The position numbers and the translations under genes were made by a program. Below are positions 44,712 through 54,705 of a DNA stretch of 64,000 nucleotides, piece by piece; positions within the stretch are counted from its first letter, which is position 1, and every line of letters begins with the position of its first letter. The notes under the pieces are model-generated. The model saw only the letters and a program-made list of their open reading frames with translations, was not told where the DNA came from and made no database searches. Source of the stretch: Lunularia cruciata (lineage: Eukaryota; Streptophyta; Marchantiopsida; Lunulariales; Lunulariaceae); assembly GCA_948567375.1 (NCBI GenBank), contig OX419755.1, forward strand, positions 73,660,944 through 73,724,943, given 5' to 3'.

Positions 44712-45720
44712 CAAGCAATGGTTGATTGGATAGTTCAAGAGTTTGCGGATGTGTTTCCGGATGATCTGCCAAAGGGATTACCCTTTGATCAAGGTATGCC
44801 CTTCAAGATCAAGTTATTGCTAAGGAGTACTCTAGTGAGTAGACCAATATATTGGCTCTCACTAAAGGAGTTGTAGGAGTTGCGAACAACACTTATAGAG
44901 TTGTTAATGAAGGATTTCATACGACATAGTACCTCTCCTTGGGGAGCACCGGTACTATTTGTTCCAAAAAAGGATGGAGGACTTTGTTTCTATATTGATT
45001 ATCGTGGGCTCAATAAGCAAACCGTGAAGAATGCATATCCCTTGCCTTGGATCAATGACTTGCTTGATCAACTAAGTGGAGCATGCTACTTTTCCAAGCT
45101 GGATCTTTGCAGCAGCTATTGGCAAATTCCTATTGAAAGAAAAGATGTGCAAAAGATAACCTTTTGCAAAAGGTATGGGCATTTTGAGTGGAGAGTTCTA
45201 CCTTTGGGACTCACTAATGCTCCAGCAGTCTTCATGGATCAGATGCATCGAGTGTTGGAGGGACTATTGGATTGATCCGTGGTGGTGTTCTTGGATGATA
45301 TCTTAATCTATAGCAAGACAAAGGCTAAACACGTGAATCATGTGCGAGAAGTCCTAAGATGACTATGACAATGGAAATTTTACTACAAGAAGTCAAAGTG
45401 TGCCTTTTGGCAGAAGGAGGTTACCTTCTTGGATCATAAGATCTCATTAGAGGGGATCAAGATGGAAGAAGAGAAGATCAAGGCCATTACTAATTGGCCT
45501 CCTCCAAAGGATGCTATAAAAGTACGAGCATTCAATTGATTGGCCAGTTTTTTCCGATGGTTCATCCACTATTATGCTCATGTGGTTGCACCATTGACTA
45601 ACCTCTTGGGAAAGAACTCAAGCTTCCAATGGACCACCAAGCATGAAGAAGCATTCTAGAAGTTAAAGCATATGGTGTCTTCAAGACCCATTCTTCTAAC
45701 CATATGATCCTCAACTACCT
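44712..45720 (+). pseudogene. Element D reverse transcriptase
   Basis: 44880-45275 reads [35 protein letters not shown] and [16 protein letters not shown]. The catalytic FLDDILIYS follows (FLDD at 45288-45299), after a TGA where E has CGA. The thumb continues with further stops to about 45660 (FFRWFIHYYAHVVAPLTNLL). Confidence 0.9.
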
Positions 45721-46087
45721 TGTGTGGTTGATTTTGATACTTCTCACTTTGCAATTGGAGTTGTGTTGCAATAGGAATTCCTAGATGGAGTTACATCCCA
45801 TTGCCTTTGTGTCTCACCGACTAAATACAACTGAAAGAAATTACTCTACTCAAGATTGGGAACAACTTGCAATGGTATATGCCACCAAGGTATGGAGGCA
45901 TTACCTCTTGGGACAACTAGTGGTCATGCAAACTGATCACAAGCCATTGTTGCAGACCTTACACTTGGAACACATGAAGAGTCGACATCATCAATGGGAA
46001 GAGGAACTCTAATTTTTTGACATCAAACTTGAGTACAAACCAGGTTGGTTCCATATCATCCCTGATGCTCTATCACAACAACCTGAT
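45721..46087 (+). pseudogene. Element D RNase H
   Basis: The first acidic residue lies in DFDTSHFAIGVVLQ before 45785. The open piece 45785-46012 contains FVSHRLNTTERNYSTQDWEQ with the catalytic Glu and MQTDHKPLLQTL with the catalytic Asp. ALSQQPD-like residues follow. Confidence 0.85.
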
Positions 46088-47270
46088 TTGAAGTCTCTTC
46101 TTCTCATCACGGTGGCAATTACGACGGTGTCAATTGACCCCAAGGTCCATAACAAGTTTTGGTTAGCTTTACAACAAGATCCCTTCTTCCAAATGGTACA
46201 TGGTCTTTTGACAACAAGCGACAAGGAGTACAACACCTTCTCCTTCAAGGAAGGTCGTCTATTCCATGCGTACCAGATCTATGTTCTAGCCAAAGATGAT
46301 CTCCAACTTGTGCGCCTTTAGGAAGCCCATGATTTACCAATAGCTGGCCACATGGGGGTGGACAAGACCTTGAGTACCCTCCACTGCCAATGGTGGTGGC
46401 CTAACATGACACAAGATGTTCAAGAGTTTATCCGGTTGTGTGAGAGTTGTCAATGCAACAAGGCCGGTAATGAGAAGCCAAGTGGACTCCTTCAACTACT
46501 TCCCATTCCAACAACTCATTGGGAACATGTGAGCTTAGATCTCATCACTTCCTTGCCCAAGACACAACAAGGTCACACAACAATTGTGGTGTTTGTAAGA
46601 AAATCCATTTGGCACCAACGGTTGATACTGTGGATGCTCCAACCTTGGTGCAACTCTACTTCAATAATGTACTCAAACATCATGATATGCCACATGTACT
46701 CATCTTCGACCGTGATCCTCGCTTCACCAGAAAGTTTTGGCAAGCTCTCTTCCAAATACTTGGTACCAAGGTTGCCTTGTCTACAGTCAATCATATTCAA
46801 ACTGATGGACAAACTGAACATGCAAATTGCACCTTGGAAGATATGCTTTGTGCCCCAAAATTCACCATACCAATTGGGATGAATGTCTTGCAGTTGCGGA
46901 GTTTGCATACAACAATTCTAAACATGCAAGCATCGGATTCTCTCCTTTATTTCTCCATTTTGGCCAAGATCTGCTTGTCCCAGATTCTCTTCTTTCTCCT
47001 TCTTTGTCTCAGGTCCCTCATACTCCAACCTTCTTGACCACCATATCCGAATCTCTCCAACAAGCCAAATCTCACCTCCTTGTTGCTCAAAATCGTCAAA
47101 AACAATATGCGGACCACTATCATCATGATCACACTTTTAAAGTCAATGATCAAGTTATGTTATCCTCTAGTAATCTACCCCACCCACTTGATACCCAAAT
47201 TTGTAAACATGCCTCTAATTGGATAGGACCTTTTGATATCACCCAAATTGTCTCTCCTATTGCTTATTGA
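46088..47270 (+). pseudogene. Element D integrase
   Basis: The zinc domain is H..H (DLPIAGHMGVDKT) and C-x2-C (LCESCQCNK) at about 46330-46470. The core has Asp in SLDLITSLPK, Asp in VLIFDRDPRFTRKFW, and Glu in QTDGQTEHANCTLED. Frameshifts split it into 46352-46882, 46519-47037 and 46827-47270. The last piece carries the C-terminal DQVMLSSSNL and NWIGPFDI. Confidence 0.9.
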
Positions 47271-47394
47271 CTTGCCTTGCCTTGTATATGTGCATCCATC
47301 TTGTCTTTCATGTTTCCAAGTTGAAACCCTTTGTTCCTAATCCCTCTTCTTTTTCCTCTTGAGGCCACCCTCCCCCTCTCCCTATCCCTATCAA

Positions 47395-47560
47395 TGATCA
47401 TGAGGAGTACAAAGTTGATTGTATCCTTGCCCGTTGCCACATCCAACAAAGACATCGACAACATACAGAGTACAAGGTCCTTTGGAAAGGGTATCCCCTT
47501 CATGAAGCCACATGGGAACCTCTTTCTCACCTCTAGAATGCACAAATAACCATCCAAGAG
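47395..47560 (+). pseudogene. Element D chromodomain
   Basis: In one frame it reads EEYKVDCILARCHIQQ, then TEYKVLWKGYPLHEATWEP. These are the hallmark aromatic and WKGY..HEATWEP residues of a chromodomain at the integrase C-terminus. Chromovirus chromodomains bind histone marks and steer integration. Confidence 0.88.
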
Positions 47561-47611
47561 TTTGAAACTTCAATGGCGACAAGGACGTCACCAACTAGCG
47601 GTGGGGGAATA

Positions 47612-48030
47612 TGTAACAATATGGAGTTTAGCAACATAGTTAGTAAGGCTAATGAAGTAGAGAATAAGCCAAATTAGCCTATAATATTCTAGAAGCATCT
47701 AGGAAACCTCTTGGGAAGCTTCCCAACTAGTTAACTCCAAGCAAGTAGCTTCTAGAAGGAAGCTTCTAGAAGCTTCTAACTAGCTTAGCTTGCACGCCAA
47801 GTAGGCACCTTCTAGAAGGAAACTTCTTGAGAAGCTTCCTGGTTAACTTGGCTTGCACTCTAAGAAAGAGGTTCAAGGAAGCTTCTTGAGAAGCTTCTCA
47901 AGGGCCTTGTATGTTACCTATAAATACCAAAGCCAAAGCTCATGCTAGGCATTTGGAGTTTTCCCTCATTCAAGTGTCCCAATGTGAGTTTCCATTCTCC
48001 TATTTCTCTCCTCGGTCTTGGTCTTTTACA
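47612..48030 (+). repeat. Element D 3' LTR (family C)
   Basis: 419 bp, TGTAACAATATGG to CTTTTACA, with a TATA box at 47919-47926 and a heat-shock array at 47759-47776. It differs from the 5' LTR at many scattered positions, so the insertion is not recent. Confidence 0.92.
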
Positions 48031-48035
48031 GATTG

Positions 48036-49611
48036 AGATATGGTTGTCAAGAAGGTGGAAAATGAGAGACATGAGATGGAGGAGGAGCAAGAAGAGAATT
48101 TAGAACAAGTGGATCTTGGCCAAAATTGAAGAACAAAGGAGACAATCCGGTGCTTGCTTGTTTGAAATTATTGTATGCAAACTTTGTAGTTGCAAGACAT
48201 TCATTCTAATTGGTATGGTAGATTTTGACAAAGGTAGAATGCATATCCTCCAAGGTACAATTTGCATGTTCAATTTGTCCATCAGTTTGAGGATGATAAG
48301 TTATGGACAAAGCAAGCTTGGTGCCGAGTATTTGGAAGAGTGTGTGCCAAAATTTCCCAATGAATCAAGGATCATGGTCAAAGATGAGTACACAAGGCAT
48401 CCCATGATGCTTGAAGACAATGTTGAATAAGATCTATGACAATGTTGAAGCATCCACGGTATCAAAGGTTGGGGCCAAATGAATTTGCTTACTAAGCTTA
48501 TCCACAAACACCACAATTACTATGTGACCTTACTTCATCTTGGGCAAGGACGTGATGAGATCTAACCTCATGTGTTCCCATCAAGTAGACAGAATGGGAA
48601 GAGTTGAATGAGTCCACTTGGTTTTTGGTTCCTAGCCTTGTTGCATTAGTAGCTCTCACACAATTAAACAAACTCTCAAACATCTTATGTCATGTTGGGC
48701 CACCACCATTGGCATTGGAGAGTACCCAAGGTCTTGTCAACACCCATGTGACTAGCAATTGGTAATTCATGGGCTTCTTGGAGGCGCACAAGTCAGAGAT
48801 CACCCCTAGCCAAAACATAAATCCAGTTCTCATATAATAGAAAGCCTTCCTTGAAGGAGAAGGTGTTGTACTCCTTGTCAATATTCCAAGACAATTGTGT
48901 ACCATCTAAAAGAAAGGGTCTTGCTGCAAAGCAATCTTAAACTTGAGTTGGACTTTAAAGTCAATTGATATAGTTGTAATCACTGCCATGATGAGAGGAA
49001 GAGACTTCAAATCAGGTAGTCATGATAGAGCATTGGGAATGAAGTGGAACAAACCAGGTTTATAGTCAAGTTTGATGTCAAAAAAGTGTAGTTGTTCTTC
49101 TCATTGATGATATTGACTCTTCATGTGTTCCAAGTTTAATGTATGCAACAAAGGTTTGTGATCAGTTTGCATGATCACTTGTTTCACTAAGAAATAATGC
49201 CTCCATACCTTGGTTGCATATACAATTGCTAGTTGTTTTGAATCTTGAGTAAAGTAATTCCTTTTTATTGTATTTAGTCAACAAGACATAAAGGCAATGG
49301 GATGTAACCTATTTGGGAATTCTTATTGCAACACAACTCCAATTGCAAAGTTAGAAGCATCAAAATCAACCACATAAGGTAATTGAGGATCATATGGTTG
49401 GACAAGAATTCAAGTTTTCAATGGACCAACAAGCATGAAGAAACATTCCAAAAGATAAAACATATGGTGTCTTCAAGGAATGGACCTTGAAGACACCATA
49501 TGTTTCAACTTTTAGCATGTTTCTTCATGCTTGTTGGTCCATTGAAAACTTGAGTTCTTCTCCAAGAGATCAATTAATGGTGTGGCTACATGAGCATAGT
49601 AGTGGATGTAT
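48036..49611 (-). pseudogene. Element E integrase and RNase H
   Basis: The minus strand is collinear with D 46990-45560. The zinc-domain region is 48900-48650, with core fragments at 48516-48301 and 48282-48100 (MDKLNMQIVPWRICILP, the same shifted frame as in D). RNase H is at about 49400-49080. Integrity is poor. The unit includes an inverted duplication at 49411-49552. Confidence 0.75.
49411..49552. repeat. Near-perfect 68-bp inverted repeat (hairpin)
   Basis: The arms 49411-49478 and 49485-49552 are reverse complements with few mismatches, separated by AATGGA. The right arm is in the orientation expected for element E; the left arm is an extra inverted copy absent from D. Confidence 0.92.
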
Positions 49612-50301
49612 TGTGAGCCGGCCTGTCTCTCACTCAGGATGAACCTCTGATGGCTATTATGGTAGCGCACCATGGACTAGAAGACAAGGAACTCCAACTC
49701 CATCATACTCCTCCAAGGCTAACACTCCAAGACTCAAGACATTGCACACTAGAGGACTTACTAAGAGAGAGATAGTTGTAAATGAAAGGATGATGAGTAC
49801 CTCCTCACTCTCAGTTTATATGCTTGTGAAATAGTTACGCACCAAAGTTGCTAATTACTAGAGTAACTCAAGTTACCAGGCTAAAAGTCAAGTAAAGTCA
49901 AAAATTTTAAAGGAATATCCATCCCCATAGGCATATTCCACTAAGCATGTGATCTTATCTTGACCCAACCACTAAGTCAAGGATTCCTTCACATGGGCTA
50001 TCCTTGAACTATAGAAGAATCCAAAACAAAAAGGCTTGCGGGCCCAAGATTTCTCAACTCTTTTCCAAAGCCAAACACCTAAGAATAATACCAAGTCAAC
50101 ACACTAGAATCCAAAATAGTGGTGCTAATCTTTTCCACTTCCACTAAAGTAAGGTTTCCACTATCTTATCTTTGATTAACTTTAGCTAATCATGACTAAT
50201 GTAGAACCGTCCTTTATCTCTATATAAATAATATCTCTCAAGTATTTATAATACCAAGCTAAATATCATAATACCACACACATGCACAAACGGGTGTTAC
50301 A
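49612..50301 (-). mobile_element. Solo LTR, family B, inserted in element E
   Basis: Minus orientation, from TGTAACACCC at 50301 to GGCTCACA at 49612, 690 bp. It has the same ends and length as 16309-16999 and 56991-57680. E pol sequence continues on both sides. A perfect target duplication is not evident; GTAT and ATAC flank the ends. Confidence 0.85.
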
Positions 50302-51120
50302 ATACCATTAGTAAAAGCTAGCCAATCCATTAAATGCTTGTACTTATAAAGAATCCTTTAGAGTAGGCCAATCAATGATGGCTTTGATTTTCTACTCTTC
50401 CATTTTGATCCCCTTTGATGAGATCTTTTGACCCAAGAAGGTAACTTCCTTTTGCCAAAAGGCACACTTTGACTTCTTGTAGTAAAAATTCCATTGTCGT
50501 AGTCATCTTAGGACTTCTTGTATGTGATTTGCATATTCTACCTTTTTCTTGCTATAGATTAAAATTTCATCCAAGAAAAACACCATATATCTATCCAATA
50601 GTCCATCCAACACCATATGCATCTGATCCATGAAGATTTTTGGAGTATTAATTAGCCCAAAAGGTAGAACTCTCCATTCAAAATAGCCATACCTTGCGCA
50701 AAAGGTAGTCTTTTGCACATTCTCCTTATCAATACAGATTTGCAAATAGCCACTGCAAAGATCTAACTTGGAGAAGTATTTTTCTCCATTCAATTGATCA
50801 AGCAAGTTATCAATTCAAGGCAAGGGATATGCATTCTTCATTGTTTGTTTATTGAGTCCACAATAATCAATACAAAAACAAAGTCTCCATCCTTCTTTGG
50901 AACAAAGAAGGATGCTCCCCAAGGAGATGTACTATGTTGTATGAAATCCTTCTCCAATAACTCCATGAGGGTTGTTTGTAACTCCTCCAACTCCTTGAGT
51001 GAAAGCCGATAGATTGGTCTACTTATTGGAGTACTCCTTGGCAATAACTCAATCTTGAAAGGTATCTTGATCGGAGTGTAATCCTTTTGGCAGATCATCC
51101 AAAAACACATCTGAAAACTC
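50302..51120 (-). pseudogene. Element E reverse transcriptase
   Basis: 51110-50838 encodes [18 protein letters not shown]. 50805-50503 encodes [38 protein letters not shown] and FFLDEILIYS. The second catalytic Asp is changed to Glu (FLDE). It is collinear with D 44880-45360. Confidence 0.87.
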
Positions 51121-51901
51121 CTAGACTATTTGATCAACCATTGCTTGATGACGTTTTTGATCCTCCTTAGATCCTTTGTGTGCATTTAGCTTGATCCACA
51201 TTGCAAAAATAGACTAATCTTCCTCCAAAGCTTGCTTTATAGCCGCTTCATTGACAAATTTCCCGTTTTAGGACTCATCTTCCTCCAAAGCTTGCTTTAT
51301 GGCTACTTCATTGACAATTTCCCATATTGGGACTCATCTTCCACTAAAGTTTGCTCTATAGCTGCCTTCCTGACAAACTTCCTATCTTGGGACTTACTAT
51401 ACTTAGGTGTATTACTCAAAGGTGCCGGACAACCTAATCGGAAATTCCTACCTTGGTGTTGTACTTGAATTTATTGTTGGTTCAAATCAAATTGAACCTT
51501 ATGGCATTCAAGCCAAGAAAAACCCAAAATGACATCATAGTGTAGAGTTGTCACTACAAACCTCACTCTAAATACTCTAAATACCTACACTCTAAATACT
51601 CTTTTCCAATCTTGAAGGTAACAAGATGCAAGGTACAACATGCAAAACACTTTCTACCATCCGCCGTCATCAATCTACTTCCAATTACTAGCTTGATAGG
51701 AATACATAATTTCTTTGCTAATTGCACAGACAAGCAATTTTTTGAACTTCCAAGTTCAATCAAAATTCTACAATCATGATTAAATATCATACTTTGCAAG
51801 TGAAGCAAACTTGCATAGGTTGAGCCTTTGATCTCATTGGAACTACTCAAGTCCCCAATAGGCTGCTCAAAATCTCCTATTGGGATTCCTTGTTTCTTCA
51901 A
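51121..51901 (-). pseudogene. Element E protease and linker
   Basis: 51901-51563 encodes ILIELGSSKNCLSVQLAKKL, where the catalytic Asp-Ser-Gly has become Glu-Leu-Gly. 51560-51121 is a linker to RT with three near-copies of a 54-60 bp phrase (CCTCCAAAGCTTGC.. near 51220, 51280 and 51340), a local tandem duplication. Confidence 0.75.
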
Positions 51902-53039
51902 TTATTATGCTCCACAAACTCCATCTATGCAACTTGTTGAGGTCACCCATTCTTGAGTGGACATTCAACAATGTGATATCCAATTTGGTGACAATAACAA
52001 CAACCACCATTTTGTCACAATTTTTCTCTACCTATAGTGCCAAGTGGTCTCCGTTGAATGGCATCAATCTCCATTGGTGTTGGCTCTTCCACCCATGTGG
52101 AGTGTATTGGTAGGTTTTTTGGAGGTCAAGGTCAAGACCAAGTTATTGCAACCAAGGAATCTAAGTGTTTTGCCAACCACATGGATTCATCTAAGTGTTG
52201 TGGCTCTTGCATAGTTACTTCTAATTTAGTTCTTGACTTCAAGCCCCTCACAAATCAATCCAGAGCTTCTCTTTCTAATATATTTGGAATTTGCATGATG
52301 GTGTTCTAGAACTATGTGATGTAAATTCTTATAGAGCCAACATGCTTCAACTTTGCCAACCTATCTTGTGTAGCTTGTGTGGCATTTATAGCTTAGAATT
52401 AACAAATTATTGCACTCTTGAACTTTCCCATGTCAAGATTGGTGCAACAATTTTCCATTCAGCTTGCTCCACTTGGAATTACCACCATAGCTTTGCTACT
52501 CCATCCAATTGACTGGAAGCCAAGAGAATCTATTTTTGTTTATCTTGAAGATTGGTAACTTTGATATAACATTTGCTATGAAACACAAAATTCTCCACTG
52601 CACTTGGGAGATTCTTGCCTTCAAAAACCTTAGTTTTTGGAAATCTGATTTGATCTTCTCCTTCTTGAATTGGTATTCTCTCTATGTGCTCTTGTTATCA
52701 ATGATCTTGTTCATCCAAAAATCAAGTAAGGTGCTCAATTTGTTATTGCATAGCAATAATAACCTCTAGCAACTCTGCCATGGTTACTACTCTATCACAC
52801 CACGTGCAATCTATCTAATTTATTGACACATGATGCAACACATCCATTATTCTCCATAAGTTACAATCTGAAGTACCAAGTGTTCCTCAAACAAGGTGAT
52901 TGTATTCAAAAAATCTTGCACAAAGTGGGAGATGATGAACTGTGTGAAATGATGTTTGGGTAGTATTTAAACAAAAAAATCCCAATGGTTTGGCAAAAAT
53001 GGATTTGATGGTCCATAAATTCCATCCATCACATTCCTT
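51902..53039 (-). pseudogene. Element E gag
   Basis: It includes the knuckle CCYCHQIGYHIVEC (about 52010-51965), whose His is mutated to Tyr, and capsid parts parallel to D 42540-43030. Many stops are present. Confidence 0.65.
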
Positions 53040-53406
53040 CTCTGAGACCAAAGAGAGAAATAAGAGAATGGAATATCAAATTGAGACACTTGAGTGTGTG
53101 AAACTCTTAATACCTAGCATGAGTTTTAGCTTTGGTATTTATAAGGAGCATACAAGGCTTTTGAGAAGCTTCTCAAGAAGTTTCCTTGAGCCGCTTTCTT
53201 GGAGTGCAAGCCAAGTTAATCAAGAAGCTTCTCAAGAAGTTTACTTTTAGAAGCCATTTACTTGGCATGCAAACTAAGTTAGTTTGAAGCTTTTAGAAGC
53301 TTCCCAAGAAGCTTCTTAGCTACTTCTAGAATATTTAAGGCTAATTTGGTCTATTGCTACTTTATTAGCCCTAACTAACTCCATTGCTAAATTACATATT
53401 GTTACA
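53040..53406 (-). repeat. Element E 5' LTR with primer binding site, edge deleted
   Basis: The LTR begins on the minus strand at 53406 (TGTAACAATATG). Its last ~18 bp and the junction to the primer site are lost by a deletion between two GACCAA repeats, so the primer site (reverse of CTCTGAGACCAA, about 53040-53051) abuts GGAGAGA-type LTR sequence. Its length is about 355 bp against 388-425 for the others. Confidence 0.78.
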
Positions 53407-54048
53407 TGTGGCAGTGGTGAACCTTGTTGTGTAGCCCAAAGCCACTCTACCCACACTCATGAGTTTTCCATGCTCATATGCTTTTTGAGAGGGAAGTCTT
53501 GGACTTGTTTGGGACTCATAATTATAGAAGTTGGTGGAGCTCAATGTTGATACAAGAGGGCGTGCAATGGGTTTCTATATTGGGATTATTGCCATTTCAA
53601 TAATATTAGGAAGCATTTAAGCATCAGGTGTTAGGTCAAGCTATGGACCTGAATTGTTTGACTTGGATTGTGAGACTTGGTGTGGCAGAGCAACATAAGA
53701 TGTACTTGATATGCATCACCACTCAAACACTTGTGAGCTTTATGCCTATTGAGACAATTCAAACATTTTTTGTGGATGATGGACCAAGTGGGCATGGTAT
53801 TCTTGGGATACAGCTAGTGGCTACTAATGAGAGTGATCTACTTGGGTTTCATCCAAGTGAACTTGGTCTACTTGGGATACAACTAGAGGATGTGTAGAGG
53901 TTGCAAAAAGAATAAAGATAGTTTCTTGCTCTAGGATTGGAGGCATGACATTGCTGCTCCCAAGAGCTCAATGTAGCAATTAGTTAGTGTGTTTTCCACT
54001 CTTATATCAATTACATAGGATACTTGGGAGTCAAATATTGGACCCAAG
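53407..54048 (+). pseudogene. Element F methyltransferase C-terminal end and spacer
   Basis: This resumes element F after insertion E: a stretch like the target-recognition region (MSFPCSYAF), the motif X-like GQAMDLNCLTWI (53637-53672), then the spacer repeats GILGIQLVATNESDLLG and GLLGIQLE. It ends at 54048 against the G LTR. 53628-53897 is open for 89 codons. Confidence 0.7.
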
Positions 54049-54692
54049 TGTAATACAAATAGCTAGATATATTATCTAGAGGTGAAAATTGACTTGGTAA
54101 CATCTAGAAGGATATTAGAAATGATAGACTAGGTAGATCAGATAGAGACGTCACAAAAAGAGCACTTCTACTAAAAGAGTAGGAGCCAAAAATAACTTGA
54201 AAATGTAATACCAATATTTAGTTATATTATCTGGAGGTAAGGATTGGCTTGGTAACAAAGTTAATTTTGGAAGCCTAAATGGATGAACTAGGCCTCAAAA
54301 ATGTACAAATTCTTCCCTTCATAACAAAATAAAGGCTATCCTTTCCTCCCCTTAGGTTTGTCTCATCAAGTGCTTTCCAATGGTACCTCATCCATGTGAT
54401 GTTGAGATTCTTACAAATAGATTCTATAAAGATTCCCTTTGGTCAAACCTATTTGACCAACCAGAAAAGACATGGACAGATATGTCACCCATCCAGATAC
54501 CTAAACTAAGTGTGGAGTTGACTAACATATCTCCAATCCATGTATCTGATCCAAGGGTGGAGCTTCCTTGGAGGGGATCTCTTTGCTATATAAGAGAGAA
54601 GGTGCTCTTTTGGGGCATCAAAGGATTGAGTGTGAAGCTTGTGTTTGTTATGTTGTGTTTCTCTTAAGATCTCTTATCATCAGAAGATTACA
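54049..54692 (+). repeat. Element G 5' LTR (family A)
   Basis: TGTAATAC to GATTACA, 644 bp, with the same 3' half as 1-254 and TATA-like sequence near 54590. About 100 bp of the second internal repeat is missing compared with 55629-56369. It is followed at once by a primer binding site, so this is a true 5' LTR. It cuts element F at 54048. Confidence 0.88.
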
Positions 54693-54693
54693 A

Positions 54694-54705
54694 TGGTATC
54701 AAAGC
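54694..54705 (+). promoter_or_regulatory. Primer binding site of element G
   Basis: TGGTATCAAAGC, one base from the initiator-Met tRNA type TGGTATCAGAGC, one base after the LTR end. Confidence 0.85.

Larger units (their letters stand above)
41717..48030 (+). mobile_element. Element D: complete chromovirus, 6.3 kb, with target duplication
   Basis: The LTRs are 41717-42141 and 47612-48030. A perfect GATTG target duplication lies at 41712-41716 and 48031-48035. The primer binding site is at 42142-42154 and the polypurine tract at 47600-47611. The interior order gag, protease, RT, RNase H, integrase, chromodomain defines a Ty3/gypsy chromovirus. It lies in the integrase of E. Stops in every domain make it non-autonomous now. 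It carries one later solo LTR (43970-44706). Confidence 0.93.
40760..53406 (-). mobile_element. Element E: chromovirus (Ty3/gypsy), split by D and a solo LTR
   Basis: Minus-strand order: LTR 53406-53052, primer binding site about 53051-53040, gag (52980-51905), protease (51901-51563), RT (51120-50320), RNase H (49400-49080), integrase (48930-48036, continuing at 41711), chromodomain (about 41375-41215), purine tract (41159-41148), LTR 41147-40760. The flanks are TATGG (40755-40759) and TGTGG (53407-53411), a 5-bp target duplication with one change. The uninterrupted target is seen in the minus element near 13395. E and D share LTR family C. E is heavily mutated. Confidence 0.85.
37860..54048 (+). 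mobile_element. Element F: methyltransferase-type gypsy relic, split by element E
   Basis: The left part is 37860-40759 and the right part 53407-54048; together they parallel 19160-12690 of the minus-strand element. Order: partial LTR core (37860-38140), gag capsid end and zinc knuckle (38141-39070), protease region (39221-40340), methyltransferase remnant (40375-40759 and 53407-53720), spacer repeats (53740-53890). LTR and gag are fused by a deletion that removed the LTR end, the leader and the gag N-terminus (junction at about 38140). The element is cut off at 54048 by the LTR of element G. RT and later parts are not in the window. Confidence 0.82.
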
